A DNA stretch of 64,000 nt from Bacillus sp. DNRA2 (GCF_012843265.1 NZ_JABAIT010000002.1:1-64000); one strand, 5' to 3'. Shown: positions 50,320 through 60,241, counted from the first letter of the stretch. Program-made: numbers and translations. The notes: generated by a model from the letters alone, not told the origin.

Positions 50320-52473
50320 ATGTTAAAGAATGTGTCAATGAATGTGAAACAAATGGGAAGTTATATCATTATCATTCTTTTCTTTATCGTCATCACGAAC
50401 ACTTCCTACAACAATGTCAATCATCTTCGCGACCAAACCGTTTCAATCGGTGAACAAGATGTTCCAAAAATTGTCTTAATCGGAGAATTAAAAGAAGAGT
50501 TTACACGAATAAATCAATACACTGCAAAGTATGCATTTGAACAGGATGTCAATGAAAAAAACAAAATGGCCAAGACTATTTATGATGAAATTGATTTTAT
50601 AAAAAAGAAAATTAACAAAGCTGATAAGCTAAATTATTCTAAAGCTGATCGGGTACTCCTAAAGGATTTCAGTCAAAAAATAATGGATTATCAAGACCAA
50701 CTTACTATATTTATAAATCAGTCTAATCATCAAGATTATCCTCAAATCAAAACTGAGATTGAACAACTTAACCTCATCTCAACAAGTGGTTCAAACACAT
50801 TAGAAAAACTCTATAAATCAGCACAAGCTGAAGCAAAGATCACTCTGGATGATTCCTATAAAGACTCCAATAAGTTCAACTATGAAATATTAATTCTATC
50901 TGTCACTGCGTCAATTTTCAGTACCATTATCGCTTATTTTACAACGAGATTAATCTCTAGAACGGTAAAAAGATTTGCCCAGAATGTCGATAAAACGAAC
51001 AAAGCAGTTGCAGAAATTAAGAAATCGATAGATATTACATCAGAAAGCGCATCTCAGCTAGACGTTTCGATGAACAACGCCAACCATTCCGTTACTGAAT
51101 TAGTAGAATCGATACAGCAAGTTGCGGTCAGTACGAATGTAACAGCATCAGGCGTCGATGAAATTTCCGCAGCAATAGAACAAATGAGCGCTTCGATCTC
51201 ATTAGTTGCTGGTAGTGCCAGCACGTTGGGTACATCTGCTGAAGAAACCTCGTCAGCGATTCAGCAAATGATGGCTTCGGTTGAGCAGGTTGCTGACAAT
51301 GCTGGAAAAGCAAGCTCGGGTGTTGAGCAAATTTCAGCTGCAATCGAAGAAATGAGTCAATCGATTAAAATGGTCAGTGAAAATGCCCGTGGGCTTACCG
51401 ACACTGCTGAACAAGCCTCTGATGCCATTACACTGATGATACAATCTATCAAACAGGTTGACGAACGAGCACAAACCGTAAATAAATTGAGCAATACTGT
51501 TATGCACGATGCTCACGAAGGAACTCTTTCTTTAAATGAAACATTGAACGGAATGAAAGAAATCTCCCATGTGATCGACCATGCCAGTGATGTTATGCAA
51601 AACCTTGGCAAGAGTTCAGAAGAAATCGGCAGCATTATTGCTGTTATTGATGAAATCGCTGACCAGACAAATCTGTTAGCACTAAACGCTGCAATCGAGG
51701 CAGCTCGCGCAGGAGAACACGGCAAAGGATTTTCTGTTGTTGCAGAAGAGGTTCGCAAGTTAGCTGAACGCTCAGCACAAGCAACAAAGGAGATCTCCAT
51801 CCTTATTAAAGGCATTCAAGCTGAGACATCTGTTGCGGTAACTTCAATAAATGAGGGCGCTGAAAAGGTAATGATTGGTAACAAGCTTGCTGATAAAACA
51901 AAACAAGCCATCGCCAAAATTTCTGAAGGGATTACCCATGTGACAGAAGAAATGGATCAAATCGCCAGAGCAACAGAAGAACAGCAAACAAATAGTGAAC
52001 TTATCACTAAAGCCGTTAAAAATGTATTGAACCAAACAGAAGCGATGACCCATTCAACAAAAGAACAATCAATAACTGCAGAAGAAATCGTAAAAGGTAT
52101 CATAACAACCAAGAATATGGTCCAGCAGATTTCTGTTGCCACCAATGAACAAACGCTTGGCGGTAGGGCCATCGTGGATGCGGTTAGCAATGTGACCAGT
52201 CAAACGAGTTCTGTAACCAATGCAACGAAGGAGCAAGCTTTTACATCCGAGGAAATTGTTAAAAATGTCAGCAAGATTAAAGAAATGGTGCAGCAAATGA
52301 TGGTCGCAACGAATGAACAAGCTCGCTACGGTCAAGACATTGCTGTAGAAGTGGATAATGTCCGCAAACAAACTGGTGAGCTCGAAGCAACGATTGAGAC
52401 ACAAACAAAAGAAGTCGAAGATGTCGCTCATGCTATCAATGAAGTTAATGATCAAGTCAAAACGCTGGGATAA
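50320..52473 (+). CDS. Methyl-accepting chemotaxis protein
   Basis: 717 residues. Two membrane helices (about 14-27 and 188-208) bracket a four-helix-bundle sensor domain of about 160 residues. The C-terminal part is one long coiled coil with the signalling tip [20 protein letters not shown] and [16 protein letters not shown]. The stretch between the second membrane helix and the tip lacks a clear HAMP domain, and two 56-residue segments near the C-terminus (coded from 52069 and 52237) are near copies, eight heptads each. AAAGGAG lies eleven bases before the ATG. Its ligand is unknown. Confidence 0.92.
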   Translation: MLKNVSMNVKQMGSYIIIILFFIVITNTSYNNVNHLRDQTVSIGEQDVPKIVLIGELKEEFTRINQYTAKYAFEQDVNEKNKMAKTIYDEIDFIKKKINKADKLNYSKADRVLLKDFSQKIMDYQDQLTIFINQSNHQDYPQIKTEIEQLNLISTSGSNTLEKLYKSAQAEAKITLDDSYKDSNKFNYEILILSVTASIFSTIIAYFTTRLISRTVKRFAQNVDKTNKAVAEIKKSIDITSESASQLDVSMNNANHSVTELVESIQQVAVSTNVTASGVDEISAAIEQMSASISLVAGSASTLGTSAEETSSAIQQMMASVEQVADNAGKASSGVEQISAAIEEMSQSIKMVSENARGLTDTAEQASDAITLMIQSIKQVDERAQTVNKLSNTVMHDAHEGTLSLNETLNGMKEISHVIDHASDVMQNLGKSSEEIGSIIAVIDEIADQTNLLALNAAIEAARAGEHGKGFSVVAEEVRKLAERSAQATKEISILIKGIQAETSVAVTSINEGAEKVMIGNKLADKTKQAIAKISEGITHVTEEMDQIARATEEQQTNSELITKAVKNVLNQTEAMTHSTKEQSITAEEIVKGIITTKNMVQQISVATNEQTLGGRAIVDAVSNVTSQTSSVTNATKEQAFTSEEIVKNVSKIKEMVQQMMVATNEQARYGQDIAVEVDNVRKQTGELEATIETQTKEVEDVAHAINEVNDQVKTLG

Positions 52474-52480
52474 TAAAGGA

Positions 52481-52510
52481 AGGCTATCGAGTTACTCGAT
52501 AGCCTGTTAT
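52481..52510. terminator. Terminator between convergent mcp and ABC genes
   Basis: AGGCTATCGAG and CTCGATAGCCT form an eleven-base-pair stem with loop TTA, followed on the plus strand by GTTATTTTT. It touches the end of the minus-strand ABC gene. Confidence 0.9.
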
Positions 52511-53238
52511 TTTTCTAATGTATAATAAATCTTTCGCTTCCACATTAGGAATTCTTCATCTAAAAGTAGGCTTTCACGACGTGGTCGCGGAAACGGTATT
52601 TTGAATTCAGCTGAAATGGAAGCCGGTTTTGGTGATAAAACAAGAATTCGGTCAGACAGGAACAAAGCTTCCTCAATTGAGTGAGTAACAAATACAATCG
52701 TGCGCCGGTACTCTTCCCAAATTGACAACAACCATTTTTGCATGTCCAATCTTGTTAATTCATCTAGCGCTGAGAACGGCTCATCAAGACAAATCAATGA
52801 TTGTGGACTTAGGAGCGCCCTAATGAACGCGACCCTTTGCTTCATCCCACCGGAAAGCTGTTCAGGTCGTGCGTTGATATAGTCACTTAAACCAGCCTTT
52901 TCCAGCATTTTCAGTGCTCTAGACTTATCGCTCTCCCCTTTCAATTCAGCGCCTAATAACACATTTTGCAGAACTGTGCGCCATGGAAGCAAGGCCGGAG
53001 TTTGTGGCATATAACTAATTGAACCACGAGAACCAATGATATTATACCCGTCTAGCCTGATTTCACCAGAATCAGGAGTTAACAAGCCACCAATTAGATT
53101 AAAGATGGTACTTTTGCCACTACCTGATGGGCCGAGTATCGTAACAAATTCTTCCTTTTCTACTAAAAAATGAAGATCAGTTAGCACCATGTTTTCACTG
53201 AAGCTTTTAGTAATATGTTCTACACATAAGTGACTCAA
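52507..53238 (-). CDS. TPP-regulated ABC transporter, ATPase
   Basis: 243 residues. Walker A GPSGSGKST, SYMPQTPALLPW (Q-loop), LSGGMKQR, LICLDEPFSALDELT and VTHSIEEA are intact. TTG start at 53238 overlaps the permease stop (TTGA) and has GGTGG seven bases away. Closest in type to ThiZ and SsuB ATPases. Operon: binding protein, thiamine-binding protein, permease, ATPase. Confidence 0.88.
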   Translation of the reverse strand: MSHLCVEHITKSFSENMVLTDLHFLVEKEEFVTILGPSGSGKSTIFNLIGGLLTPDSGEIRLDGYNIIGSRGSISYMPQTPALLPWRTVLQNVLLGAELKGESDKSRALKMLEKAGLSDYINARPEQLSGGMKQRVAFIRALLSPQSLICLDEPFSALDELTRLDMQKWLLSIWEEYRRTIVFVTHSIEEALFLSDRILVLSPKPASISAEFKIPFPRPRRESLLLDEEFLMWKRKIYYTLEK

Positions 53239-54005
53239 TTGGTATCACCACCTTTTTGGTTCCAGCGTATGAAATATTTTTCCATAGCCATGATTACAAA
53301 GAAAAATAGCAAGCTTAACAGCATGATCGCAAAGATTGCTACAAACACCTTATCGGTGCGAAATGATGATGAGGCTAATGTCATGTATACTCCAATTCCT
53401 TTTTCTGAACCGAGCCATTCAGAAATCACTGCCCCCATCACACTATAGGTTGCTGAAATTTTCAACCCGGAAAAAATAGACGGAAGTGCGTAAGGCCACT
53501 CAAGCTTCCAAAATAACTGAAGTCTTGTCGCCCCAGCCATCAGCATATAATGTCGATGATTTGCTGGTACTTGCTTAAAACCATCCAAAGCTGCAACTGA
53601 AATCGGGAAAAAGCAAACAAGTGTAATCACGATTAGTTTTGGCAACAAGCCAAAACCAAACCAAATCACTAATAATGGCGCTAGCACAATAATCGGCACA
53701 TTTTGCGACATGATTAACAGCGGATACATCGCATCGCGTACCCACGGTAGCAAGTGAAGGAGTATTGCAACCATGATTCCGACAATCGCACCAATCATAA
53801 ATCCTTCAATTGAAATTCCAATTGTTGCAAGCAAATCTGGATAAAACTGATTCCAGCCAGAAATAGCCTCTGACAGTATTTTTGAAGGTGCAGGCAAAAG
53901 CCACTCCTCAACATAAAGTTTTTTTACTATAATTTCCCAGAAAATGAATAAAAGGAGGAGAACCACGATGGGTCTCCAACCTTTTGTAAACTTTGTTTTT
54001 ATCAT
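53235..54005 (-). CDS. TPP-regulated ABC transporter, permease
   Basis: 256 residues, six membrane helices, with the EAA loop around MLMAGATRLQLFWKLEWPYAL. Similar in build to ThiX at 14759-15505. Start overlaps the thiamine-binding gene's stop (ATGA). Confidence 0.87.
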   Translation of the reverse strand: MIKTKFTKGWRPIVVLLLLFIFWEIIVKKLYVEEWLLPAPSKILSEAISGWNQFYPDLLATIGISIEGFMIGAIVGIMVAILLHLLPWVRDAMYPLLIMSQNVPIIVLAPLLVIWFGFGLLPKLIVITLVCFFPISVAALDGFKQVPANHRHYMLMAGATRLQLFWKLEWPYALPSIFSGLKISATYSVMGAVISEWLGSEKGIGVYMTLASSSFRTDKVFVAIFAIMLLSLLFFFVIMAMEKYFIRWNQKGGDTN

Positions 54006-54292
54006 CTGTATTTCTCCGTCAAGGTATCCATCGTGATACCCTGCGGCTGATAAAGAACTTTTATTTGTGAAATGACATTTGTACTGCCTATTTCAATCAT
54101 TCGCTCATTCATTTTTTCTATAATTGAAAACAGGTAAGAAAGTTCCCCTTCCATGGTTGTCTCGAGTGGATGAACTTCGTATTTCACACCCGCTGCTTGA
54201 ATAATGGAAATTGCTTCATCGACATACGGAATCACATCCCCACCATTCGCTGGTTTCGGGATAATTTGTACACTCACTAATGCATTAGCCAC
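54002..54292 (-). CDS. MTH1187/YkoF-type thiamine-binding protein
   Basis: 96 residues beginning with GTG (54292; GGGGG at eight bases). ALVSVQIIPKPANGGDVIPY, the mid segment KYEVHPLETTMEGEL and SQIKVLYQPQG are the ferredoxin-like fold of the MTH1187 family, members of which bind thiamine (as does the related YkoF domain). In a TPP-controlled transporter operon it probably binds thiamine or its pyrimidine in the cytosol, as sensor or chaperone. Confidence 0.82.
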   Translation of the reverse strand: MANALVSVQIIPKPANGGDVIPYVDEAISIIQAAGVKYEVHPLETTMEGELSYLFSIIEKMNERMIEIGSTNVISQIKVLYQPQGITMDTLTEKYR

Positions 54293-54304
54293 CCTTATTT
54301 CCCC

Positions 54305-55309
54305 CTATTCTGGTAAAAACTCATTGGTAAATGCCTTTTTGGCATCAAGCTCTTTTTCTAATAAACCGTGCTCGAGCATCCAATCTGCATAGTTTTCCCA
54401 TACTTCTTGTTTTTGCTCACCCCAACGCGGCGCATCATCTTGATATTTTGATGCAAGCCATTGCTGACTTTTCTTCACCAATTTAGAGTCCAAGTCTGGG
54501 ACGTCCTTTATTAATACGTCTGCAGCTTCATCTGGATTTTCTATTGCAAATTCATATCCCTTAGCAGCTGCCTTAACAAAGGCTTTAACTAAATCTGGAT
54601 CACTCGAAATCATTTTCTCGTTAGTCATTAGTACGGGCGTATAATAGTCAAGCTTATCGGAATAGTCGGTTAAGTAAACCATATTTATTTTTTCTCCACG
54701 AAGCTCTGCCTCGACGCCTGTCCAACCATAATAAATCCAGGTAAAATCAATATTCTGCTTTATAGCTGTAAAATAATCCGCATCGCCAATATTTACGATA
54801 TTTACTTTGCTAACGTCAGCATTTTTTGTTTTCATAAGCGATTCTATTACTGCTTTTTCAGCTGGTGAGCCCCATCCACCATATGATTTTCCTTCAAAAT
54901 CCTTTGGTGTTGTGATATTTTTTGCAACTGGTGAGGCAAAACCTGATGTGTTGTGCTGGATAACTGCAGCGATTGAAACAAGCGGAACCCCCTGAATACG
55001 TGCAAGTGTTACTCCTTCTTGATAGCCTACGCCAAATTGCGCCTTTCCAGAGGCAACCAACTGATCAGCACCTGCTTCACCCGGCATGATAATGTCAACA
55101 TCTAGCCCTTCTGCTTCAAAATAACCTTTTTCTTTAGCAACGTATAAACCGGTATGATTTGTATTTGGCGTCCAATCCAAGACAACCGAAACTTTCTTTA
55201 ACTGTTTGGCAGCATCCTTGTCATTCGTATCACTCCCTTGCTCTTTGTCAGCAGCGCAGCCCGAAATCACGATGAGTGAAATGAACAATAAAACCAATAT
55301 TTTTTTCAT
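54305..55309 (-). CDS. TPP-regulated ABC transporter, binding lipoprotein
   Basis: 334 residues, NMT1/THI5-like. Lipobox VISGCA (Cys18), then SVVLDWTPNTNHTGLYVA and GYQEGVTLARIQGVPLVSIA, parallel to ThiY at 13743-14756 but with HTGLYVA where ThiY has HSFLYVA, so the ligand may differ (thiamine, HMP or another precursor). AGGAGG is seven bases before the ATG. First gene after the riboswitch. Confidence 0.87.
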   Translation of the reverse strand: MKKILVLLFISLIVISGCAADKEQGSDTNDKDAAKQLKKVSVVLDWTPNTNHTGLYVAKEKGYFEAEGLDVDIIMPGEAGADQLVASGKAQFGVGYQEGVTLARIQGVPLVSIAAVIQHNTSGFASPVAKNITTPKDFEGKSYGGWGSPAEKAVIESLMKTKNADVSKVNIVNIGDADYFTAIKQNIDFTWIYYGWTGVEAELRGEKINMVYLTDYSDKLDYYTPVLMTNEKMISSDPDLVKAFVKAAAKGYEFAIENPDEAADVLIKDVPDLDSKLVKKSQQWLASKYQDDAPRWGEQKQEVWENYADWMLEHGLLEKELDAKKAFTNEFLPE

Positions 55310-55372
55310 CCTACTTCCTCCTTTTTCCTAAACCACAATCAATAAAGTGCATATGTAGAGTTTTCCCGAAAA

Positions 55373-55400
55373 TAAAAAAAGCCTTACTTTCCAAGTAAGG
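55373..55400 (-). terminator. Riboswitch-controlled terminator
   Basis: CCTTACTT and AAGTAAGG (loop GGA) followed by T7 on the minus strand, between the TPP aptamer and the binding-protein gene. It indicates control by premature termination, unlike the thiW leader. Confidence 0.88.
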
Positions 55401-55430
55401 GCGCATACTAACAATTATGTTGTTAAAATA

Positions 55431-55520
55431 TGTTCCCTCCGCTGGTATTAACCAGATCAGGTTCAAAGGGTCATTACCTTCAAGATAATTTCTCAACTGG
55501 ACCACCAGTTCCCCTACATG
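55431..55520 (-). ncRNA. TPP riboswitch (THI element) of the second transporter operon
   Basis: Minus strand: AGGGGAACTGGTGGTCC, GTTGAGAAATT, GACCCTTTGAACCTGATC, TGGTTAATACCAGCGGAGGG. All aptamer blocks are present in order; the usual CTGAGA is TTGAGA here. Confidence 0.95.
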
Positions 55521-55606
55521 ACTATGTTCAGTTCCAAATCATACATATTATAGCATTATAAAAATCTTCTGTCAGTAACAAAGTCAAAGTGATGTCATTA
55601 AGTAGT

Positions 55607-55843
55607 TCATTTCGTATGTTTCGTGATTAACATCAGCTTTTCAATCCGCTCATCTTGTTCTTCTTTTGAAACTAAATCAAACTTCTTTAGTAAATGAAAC
55701 ACCTCGTTTAGTAATTCCTGAGTGTGTTCCTTTTGAAAAAACTCATCAAATAACGATTTAAGCTCGTCAGGTAAAAATGAAAGCTGAGATTCATATTTTT
55801 TCTTAACATCCTCAAGTGAATGATCTAAATTACATTTGCCCAT
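55607..55843 (-). CDS. Small helical protein, unknown
   Basis: 78 residues from the ATG at 55843 (AAAGGAGG at seven bases; an in-frame ATG eight codons upstream precedes this site). Acidic and Leu-rich with amphipathic helices (EDVKKKYESQLSFLPDEL, QELLNEVFHLLKKFDLV) and no signal or membrane segment. I do not recognise the family. Confidence 0.75.
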   Translation of the reverse strand: MGKCNLDHSLEDVKKKYESQLSFLPDELKSLFDEFFQKEHTQELLNEVFHLLKKFDLVSKEEQDERIEKLMLITKHTK

Positions 55844-55902
55844 TTGCTGTCCTCCTTTATGATTCACATTATTATACTAAATATTTTGCGAAAAATAAAA
55901 AG

Positions 55903-55939
55903 AAGAAGACTACATTTCTTATCAGAATGAAGTCTTCTC
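55903..55939 (-). terminator. Terminator after the LTA-synthase-like gene
   Basis: AGAAGACT and AGTCTTCT with further inner pairing CATTCT/AGAAATG, then TCTTTTTATTTTT on the minus strand. Confidence 0.85.
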
Positions 55940-55946
55940 CTAAATA

Positions 55947-57890
55947 CTATTTATCCGCTTTTGAATTTTTAATGTATTCGTAATCCTTTGGATCAATTGG
56001 TGTAAAGCCCTCTGGAGTATAGAATCTAAGTAAGTCCTTCGTCACGATTTCATCGGAAATGCTAAGCTTTGTACTTACTTGATTTTCTAATTCTTTCGTA
56101 TCTACTCCTTCGACAATTTCACCCGTAGCATTGCTGTAGGTTTTCCCACCTAAAACAGTATATTCAGGAGTTACAAAATTACCATTTCTAAATGGAACAA
56201 CTTGCTGATGAGCAGGGGACAAAAGGTCCGTTCCCATTTGCATATAATCCTTTGTATCAATTCCAAGTAAATGAAGGACGGTTGGCATTACGTCTACCTG
56301 TCCGCCGTAAGCATCAATCACGCCACCTTTTACACCAGGGGCTACGATAAACACCGGTACGCGCTGCAATTGAGCCGTATCAAATGGAGTAATCTCTTCC
56401 TTACCCAAAACTTCTGCCATTGCCTCATTATGATTCTCAGAAATTCCGTAATGGTCACCATATAATACAATGATTGTGTTTTCATATAAACCAGCAGCTT
56501 TTAAATCATTAAAGAATTTTTCTAAAGCTTGATCCATATAATGTGCAGATTGGAAATAGCTGTTTACGACATCATTATCCGCAAAATCTCCCTTAGGAAA
56601 ATCGGTATCCCCTTCATCCATTTCAAATGGGAAGTGGTTAGAAAGCATAATGAATTTAGAATAAAACGGTTGTTTAAGACTTGTTAGCATTGGCATAGAT
56701 TGTTCAAAAAATGGAATATCCTTCATTCCGTAATTTTTTGTATTTTCTTCACTCATATCATAATATTCAGCATCAAAGAAATCATCATAACCAAATGCTT
56801 TATACATTACGTTTCGATTCCAAAACGTCTTATAATTCCCATGGAATGCTGCTGATGTGTAGCCATAACCTTTTAAAATACCAGGCATTGCTTGATAGGT
56901 ATTTTGTGCCTTATTGACGAAAACAGCTCCTTGTGACATCGGGAACAAGGAATTTTCCATCATAAATTCTGCATCAGATGTTTTTCCTTGTCCAGTTTGG
57001 TGGAAAAGATTAGGGAAATAAAATGCTTCGCCACTATGAACAAGTGAATTTAAATATGGCATTACTTCTAAATCATTGATTTTGTAGTCAATGATGAATG
57101 ATTGCAATGATTCCATCGAAACATAAATGACGTTCTTACCCGCTGCCTTCCCAAAGTATTCAGGATTTGGCGCAGCGTGATTGGCTTTGATATAGTTTTC
57201 GACATCGACAATATCACTGCTATCAGCCATCGCCCGCTGGCTAGATGAACGGGCATTTTGAACGATATCGTAAATGGTAAAGTTGTATGCACCGAGATAT
57301 TTCACTAAATAGTTTCGGTCAAAAGAACGAGTTAATAAATCTGGACGATCCTTTTCTGCTAATCCTAGGTTGAATAAAAATACAATGACAGCAGCTGCCA
57401 AAACAAATCCAGCTGGTCTACGATTGTTACCATGAAGTGGTTTAACTTGCTTAAACACTAATAACAAGATTAGTAGAATCGTATCTGTAAAATAGAATAC
57501 GTCCCAAAGTGACATCAGTGAAAGAACACTATCTCCAAGCTGCCCTGCATTTGTCTTAGTTTGCAGCAATACCGGAACGGTGATGAAGTCACTGAAGAAC
57601 CGATAATAGACAATGTTCGCGTATAGCAAGAAAGACATAATAAAATTAATGGTTAATAGCATTGCGTTTTGTCCGCGTTTTTTGAACAATAACGCAAAAC
57701 CTAAGAATAGTAGAGTTGAGCTTAATGGATTAATAAATAACAAAAACTTTTGGATACCGTTATCTATTCCCAAGTCAAATTCAATTTGATACGCAATATA
57801 TGTTTTTATCCAAAAAAGGATTACCGCTAAGAAGAACAAAGACAACGTTCCGCTTAGAAGCATTTTAGGAGACTTGATAAGCTTCTTCAT
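55947..57890 (-). CDS. ltaS-like: Lipoteichoic acid synthase-like polyglycerolphosphate transferase
   Basis: 647 residues from the ATG at 57890 (GAGG at eight bases). Five N-terminal membrane helices (to about 190), a linker with a likely signal-peptidase site (QRAMA-DSS), then a sulfatase-fold domain outside the cell: Glu in IYVSMESLQ, catalytic Thr in HQTGQGKTSDAEFM, HGNYKTFWNRN and the metal site YGDHYGISE. Transfers glycerol phosphate from phosphatidylglycerol to growing LTA. Bacillus has several paralogues (LtaS, YfnI, YqgS, YvgJ), so which one this is remains open. Confidence 0.92.
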   Translation of the reverse strand: MKKLIKSPKMLLSGTLSLFFLAVILFWIKTYIAYQIEFDLGIDNGIQKFLLFINPLSSTLLFLGFALLFKKRGQNAMLLTINFIMSFLLYANIVYYRFFSDFITVPVLLQTKTNAGQLGDSVLSLMSLWDVFYFTDTILLILLLVFKQVKPLHGNNRRPAGFVLAAAVIVFLFNLGLAEKDRPDLLTRSFDRNYLVKYLGAYNFTIYDIVQNARSSSQRAMADSSDIVDVENYIKANHAAPNPEYFGKAAGKNVIYVSMESLQSFIIDYKINDLEVMPYLNSLVHSGEAFYFPNLFHQTGQGKTSDAEFMMENSLFPMSQGAVFVNKAQNTYQAMPGILKGYGYTSAAFHGNYKTFWNRNVMYKAFGYDDFFDAEYYDMSEENTKNYGMKDIPFFEQSMPMLTSLKQPFYSKFIMLSNHFPFEMDEGDTDFPKGDFADNDVVNSYFQSAHYMDQALEKFFNDLKAAGLYENTIIVLYGDHYGISENHNEAMAEVLGKEEITPFDTAQLQRVPVFIVAPGVKGGVIDAYGGQVDVMPTVLHLLGIDTKDYMQMGTDLLSPAHQQVVPFRNGNFVTPEYTVLGGKTYSNATGEIVEGVDTKELENQVSTKLSISDEIVTKDLLRFYTPEGFTPIDPKDYEYIKNSKADK

Positions 57891-58191
57891 TTTTTGCACC
57901 TCGATTATTACATGTAAGCTAATTCAATGTAATCTACATTACCATATTCTTTTGTGGATGAAAACGAATATTCTCAGCTTTTCATCAATGTGTCGTTTTT
58001 ACCCTACTTTATATTAGACGAGAAAACAAAAGAAAAGTTTCACTTTTTTAAAATTTTGTTCGTTATAAAAAATTATTTGTAGTCTCCTAAATGATTTTAT
58101 CACGATTAAAGTAAACTTCAAGTAAAACCGATGGTCTTCTAGGAAAAATGTGCTATTTGGACTAGAGGATAAATTAGTCCTGTTACCCTAG
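57891..58191. other. Gap without a gene
   Basis: AT-rich, no reading frame of note. A GGACTA...TAGTCC hairpin (58159-58180) lies just beyond the minus-strand small membrane gene and may help end it, but there is no T run. The promoter of the LTA-synthase-like gene must lie here; I cannot place it. Confidence 0.5.
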
Positions 58192-58494
58192 TTAATTCCA
58201 ATCTTGGATGACAACAACTCCATCAGAAATATCTATAGTATTGAATTCTCCTTCATAATATAGCTTGCCATTATCCTCAATCAGCAAATTTTCAAACGTT
58301 TGCAGTTCCCTACCTTCTGGAAGCTTTACGACTACCTTTCGTCCTAGATCGATTTCTGGTGCCTCAATCTTAATTTGGCTTTTAAGATAAAAATGAATCG
58401 CGACAATAAGTCCTGCTAAAAGAAGCAGCAAAATGAGTATTTTCGTTTTAAAGTAACGAAAGGTTTGTTCTTCCAACTTGTCTATTTCGTTCAT
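58192..58494 (-). CDS. Small membrane protein, unknown
   Basis: 100 residues from the ATG at 58494 (GGGGAG about five bases upstream). A short charged N-terminus (EIDKLEEQTFRYFK), one membrane helix (ILILLLLLAGLIVAIHFYL) and an external beta-rich domain of about 60 residues (APEIDLGRKVVVKLPEGREL). No family recognised. Confidence 0.7.
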   Translation of the reverse strand: MNEIDKLEEQTFRYFKTKILILLLLLAGLIVAIHFYLKSQIKIEAPEIDLGRKVVVKLPEGRELQTFENLLIEDNGKLYYEGEFNTIDISDGVVVIQDWN

Positions 58495-58600
58495 TAGTTC
58501 TCCCCGTCTTTTCAAAATTTACAATAGTTTTTTATCCAAATTAATCTATGCGTAGTGGAGAAAAAAATTGACTATTTTTTGATGAAGCTAAAAAGGAAAA

Positions 58601-58646
58601 AGGCCTGAATCATATTCCGCATTAGTGCGGAGTACGATTCAGGCCT
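58601..58646 (-). terminator. Terminator after the LysM-CAP gene
   Basis: AGGCCTGAATC and GATTCAGGCCT, plus an inner CTCCGCA/TGCGGA stem, followed by TTTTTCCTTTTT on the minus strand. Confidence 0.93.
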
Positions 58647-58665
58647 AGTTTACGATATAGTTTGT

Positions 58666-59289
58666 TTATCGCGTTTGAATAAACATTTGTACCCAGGCAC
58701 CATGATAGAAGCCGACGCCAATTGCATTGTAATTGCGATTTAAGATATTAGCACGGTGACCAGAGGAATTCATCCAAGAATTCATAACTTGCTGCGGAGT
58801 TGTTTGCCCCTTGGCGATATTTTCACCAGCACTTGTATAAGCTATGCCAAACGTTTTCATCATATCAAATGGTGAACCATAGTTTGGACTTGTATGTGAA
58901 AAGTAATTCGAGTTTATCATATCCTCAGCTTTTTTCTGAGCCACATTTCGTAAATCAGCACGGTGGGTTAATGGTCCAAGTCCATTTTTCGCACGCTCCT
59001 GGTTAACCAATTGAACAACTTGATCTTGGAACGTACTTGGACTACCAGCGGAAGCCTTTAAGCGAATGATTTCACCAACATGCATGTTGAGGGGATCGAC
59101 ATTCGGATTTAACGCCATTAATTGCTTATAATCCAAGCCATAGCGCTGGGCAATAAACCAAAATGAATCACCAGATGATACTTTGTAAAATTCAAATGGC
59201 GGTTCCTTGAACATGGTTATTTGAGCTTGTGAAAATGCTGGTAGCGACATGCACAGCAAAAACACGGAGAAAACGATTTTCTTCAACAT
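58666..59289 (-). CDS. Secreted LysM-CAP/SCP domain protein (YkwD-like)
   Basis: 207 residues from the ATG at 59289 (GGAGG at eight bases). Signal peptide MLKKIVFSVFLLCMSLPAFS, a LysM motif (YKVSSGDSFWFIAQRYGLDY to NMHVGEIIRL, about 36-78) for peptidoglycan binding, and a CAP domain (about 88-207) with VNQERAKNGLGPL, SNYFSHTSP, GENIAKG and SSGHRANILN. Found on spores or cell walls of Bacillus; CAP domain activity in bacteria is unknown. Confidence 0.93.
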   Translation of the reverse strand: MLKKIVFSVFLLCMSLPAFSQAQITMFKEPPFEFYKVSSGDSFWFIAQRYGLDYKQLMALNPNVDPLNMHVGEIIRLKASAGSPSTFQDQVVQLVNQERAKNGLGPLTHRADLRNVAQKKAEDMINSNYFSHTSPNYGSPFDMMKTFGIAYTSAGENIAKGQTTPQQVMNSWMNSSGHRANILNRNYNAIGVGFYHGAWVQMFIQTR

Positions 59290-59414
59290 TTTTAAGACCT
59301 CCAATTGACCTTTGAAAAGTTGTACTTTATCATTTTCTTCTATTAATAAAAAATTATTTCTGGAGATTATGTCCAATAAACACTTGGTACAAGATTTTGA
59401 TATTTTCCATTCGA

Positions 59415-59454
59415 CAAAAAAACATGTTCGAAATGAGCTCATTCGTGAACATGC
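59415..59454 (-). terminator. Terminator of the sulfate-assimilation operon
   Basis: CATGTTC and GAACATG arms with an inner palindrome AATGAGCTCATT, followed by T7 on the minus strand, seven bases beyond the sirB stop. Confidence 0.92.
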
Positions 59455-59460
59455 TTTTAA

Positions 59461-60219
59461 TTAAGATATGATCTGTTTACTTCCTTTAAGCTGCGCTTCT
59501 TTGACTCGTTCCAGTAAAATCTTGCTTAAAATTGGATGATAACCTAGATAATTGCCTAAAATGATTTGCTTATTAGTTTTTTCATTGTAGCTTTGAATCG
59601 TTTTCGCCAATTTGCTCATTAACAGCCCAGTAAATAAAATATAAGGAATGACGACTATTTTCTGGTAAGAGCTGTTTACAGCGTTTTGTAGACTTTCTTC
59701 AAAACTGGGTGTAGCAGCAACTAAAAAACTGCTTTCTACGTTCTTTATTCCACTCTCTTGTTGTAAAGCCTTTGCAATCCTCATTAAATCCCTTTTTACC
59801 TCAGGATCGCTGCTCCCTCTCCCCACTAAAAGGACCATCGTATCGTCGGAAATAAGCTCGTTTGTTTCGCTAATTCGTTCGACTAACAATTGGCTAATAT
59901 CAGGGTGGACTCCGATTGGGTTCCCCAGAACAACTTCAACCCCAGGAAATTGCACCATAAGCCTTTCCATTTCTAATGGGATATCAAGTTTTGCATGACC
60001 TGCAGTTAATAGTAGAACGGGAACGGTAAGAATTTTAGTCGCACCCTTTTCAATACACTTTCTAAACCCTTGTTCTATCGTCGGGGTTGCGAGCTCAAGA
60101 AATCCATATTCCTGTATCGGAACTGGATTCTCGAGCATACATCGGTGAACAAAGGCAGCTGCTTCTTCTTGTGCTTTTTTCAGGCGACTGCCATGACAAA
60201 TATATAAGACAGCTTCCAT
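59461..60219 (-). CDS. sirB: Sirohydrochlorin ferrochelatase
   Basis: 252 residues of the CbiX/SirB type: ICHGSRLKKAQEEA with the metal-binding His at the N-terminus, LLTAGHAKLDIPLEMERL with the second His, and a repeat half VGRGSSDPEVKRDL. Inserts Fe into sirohydrochlorin to give siroheme, the cofactor of sulfite reductase. Last gene of the operon, 22 bases after cysC. Equivalent to B. subtilis ylnE. Confidence 0.9.
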   Translation of the reverse strand: MEAVLYICHGSRLKKAQEEAAAFVHRCMLENPVPIQEYGFLELATPTIEQGFRKCIEKGATKILTVPVLLLTAGHAKLDIPLEMERLMVQFPGVEVVLGNPIGVHPDISQLLVERISETNELISDDTMVLLVGRGSSDPEVKRDLMRIAKALQQESGIKNVESSFLVAATPSFEESLQNAVNSSYQKIVVIPYILFTGLLMSKLAKTIQSYNEKTNKQIILGNYLGYHPILSKILLERVKEAQLKGSKQIIS

Positions 60220-60241
60220 TTGGTCACTCCCCTTATTTTAA

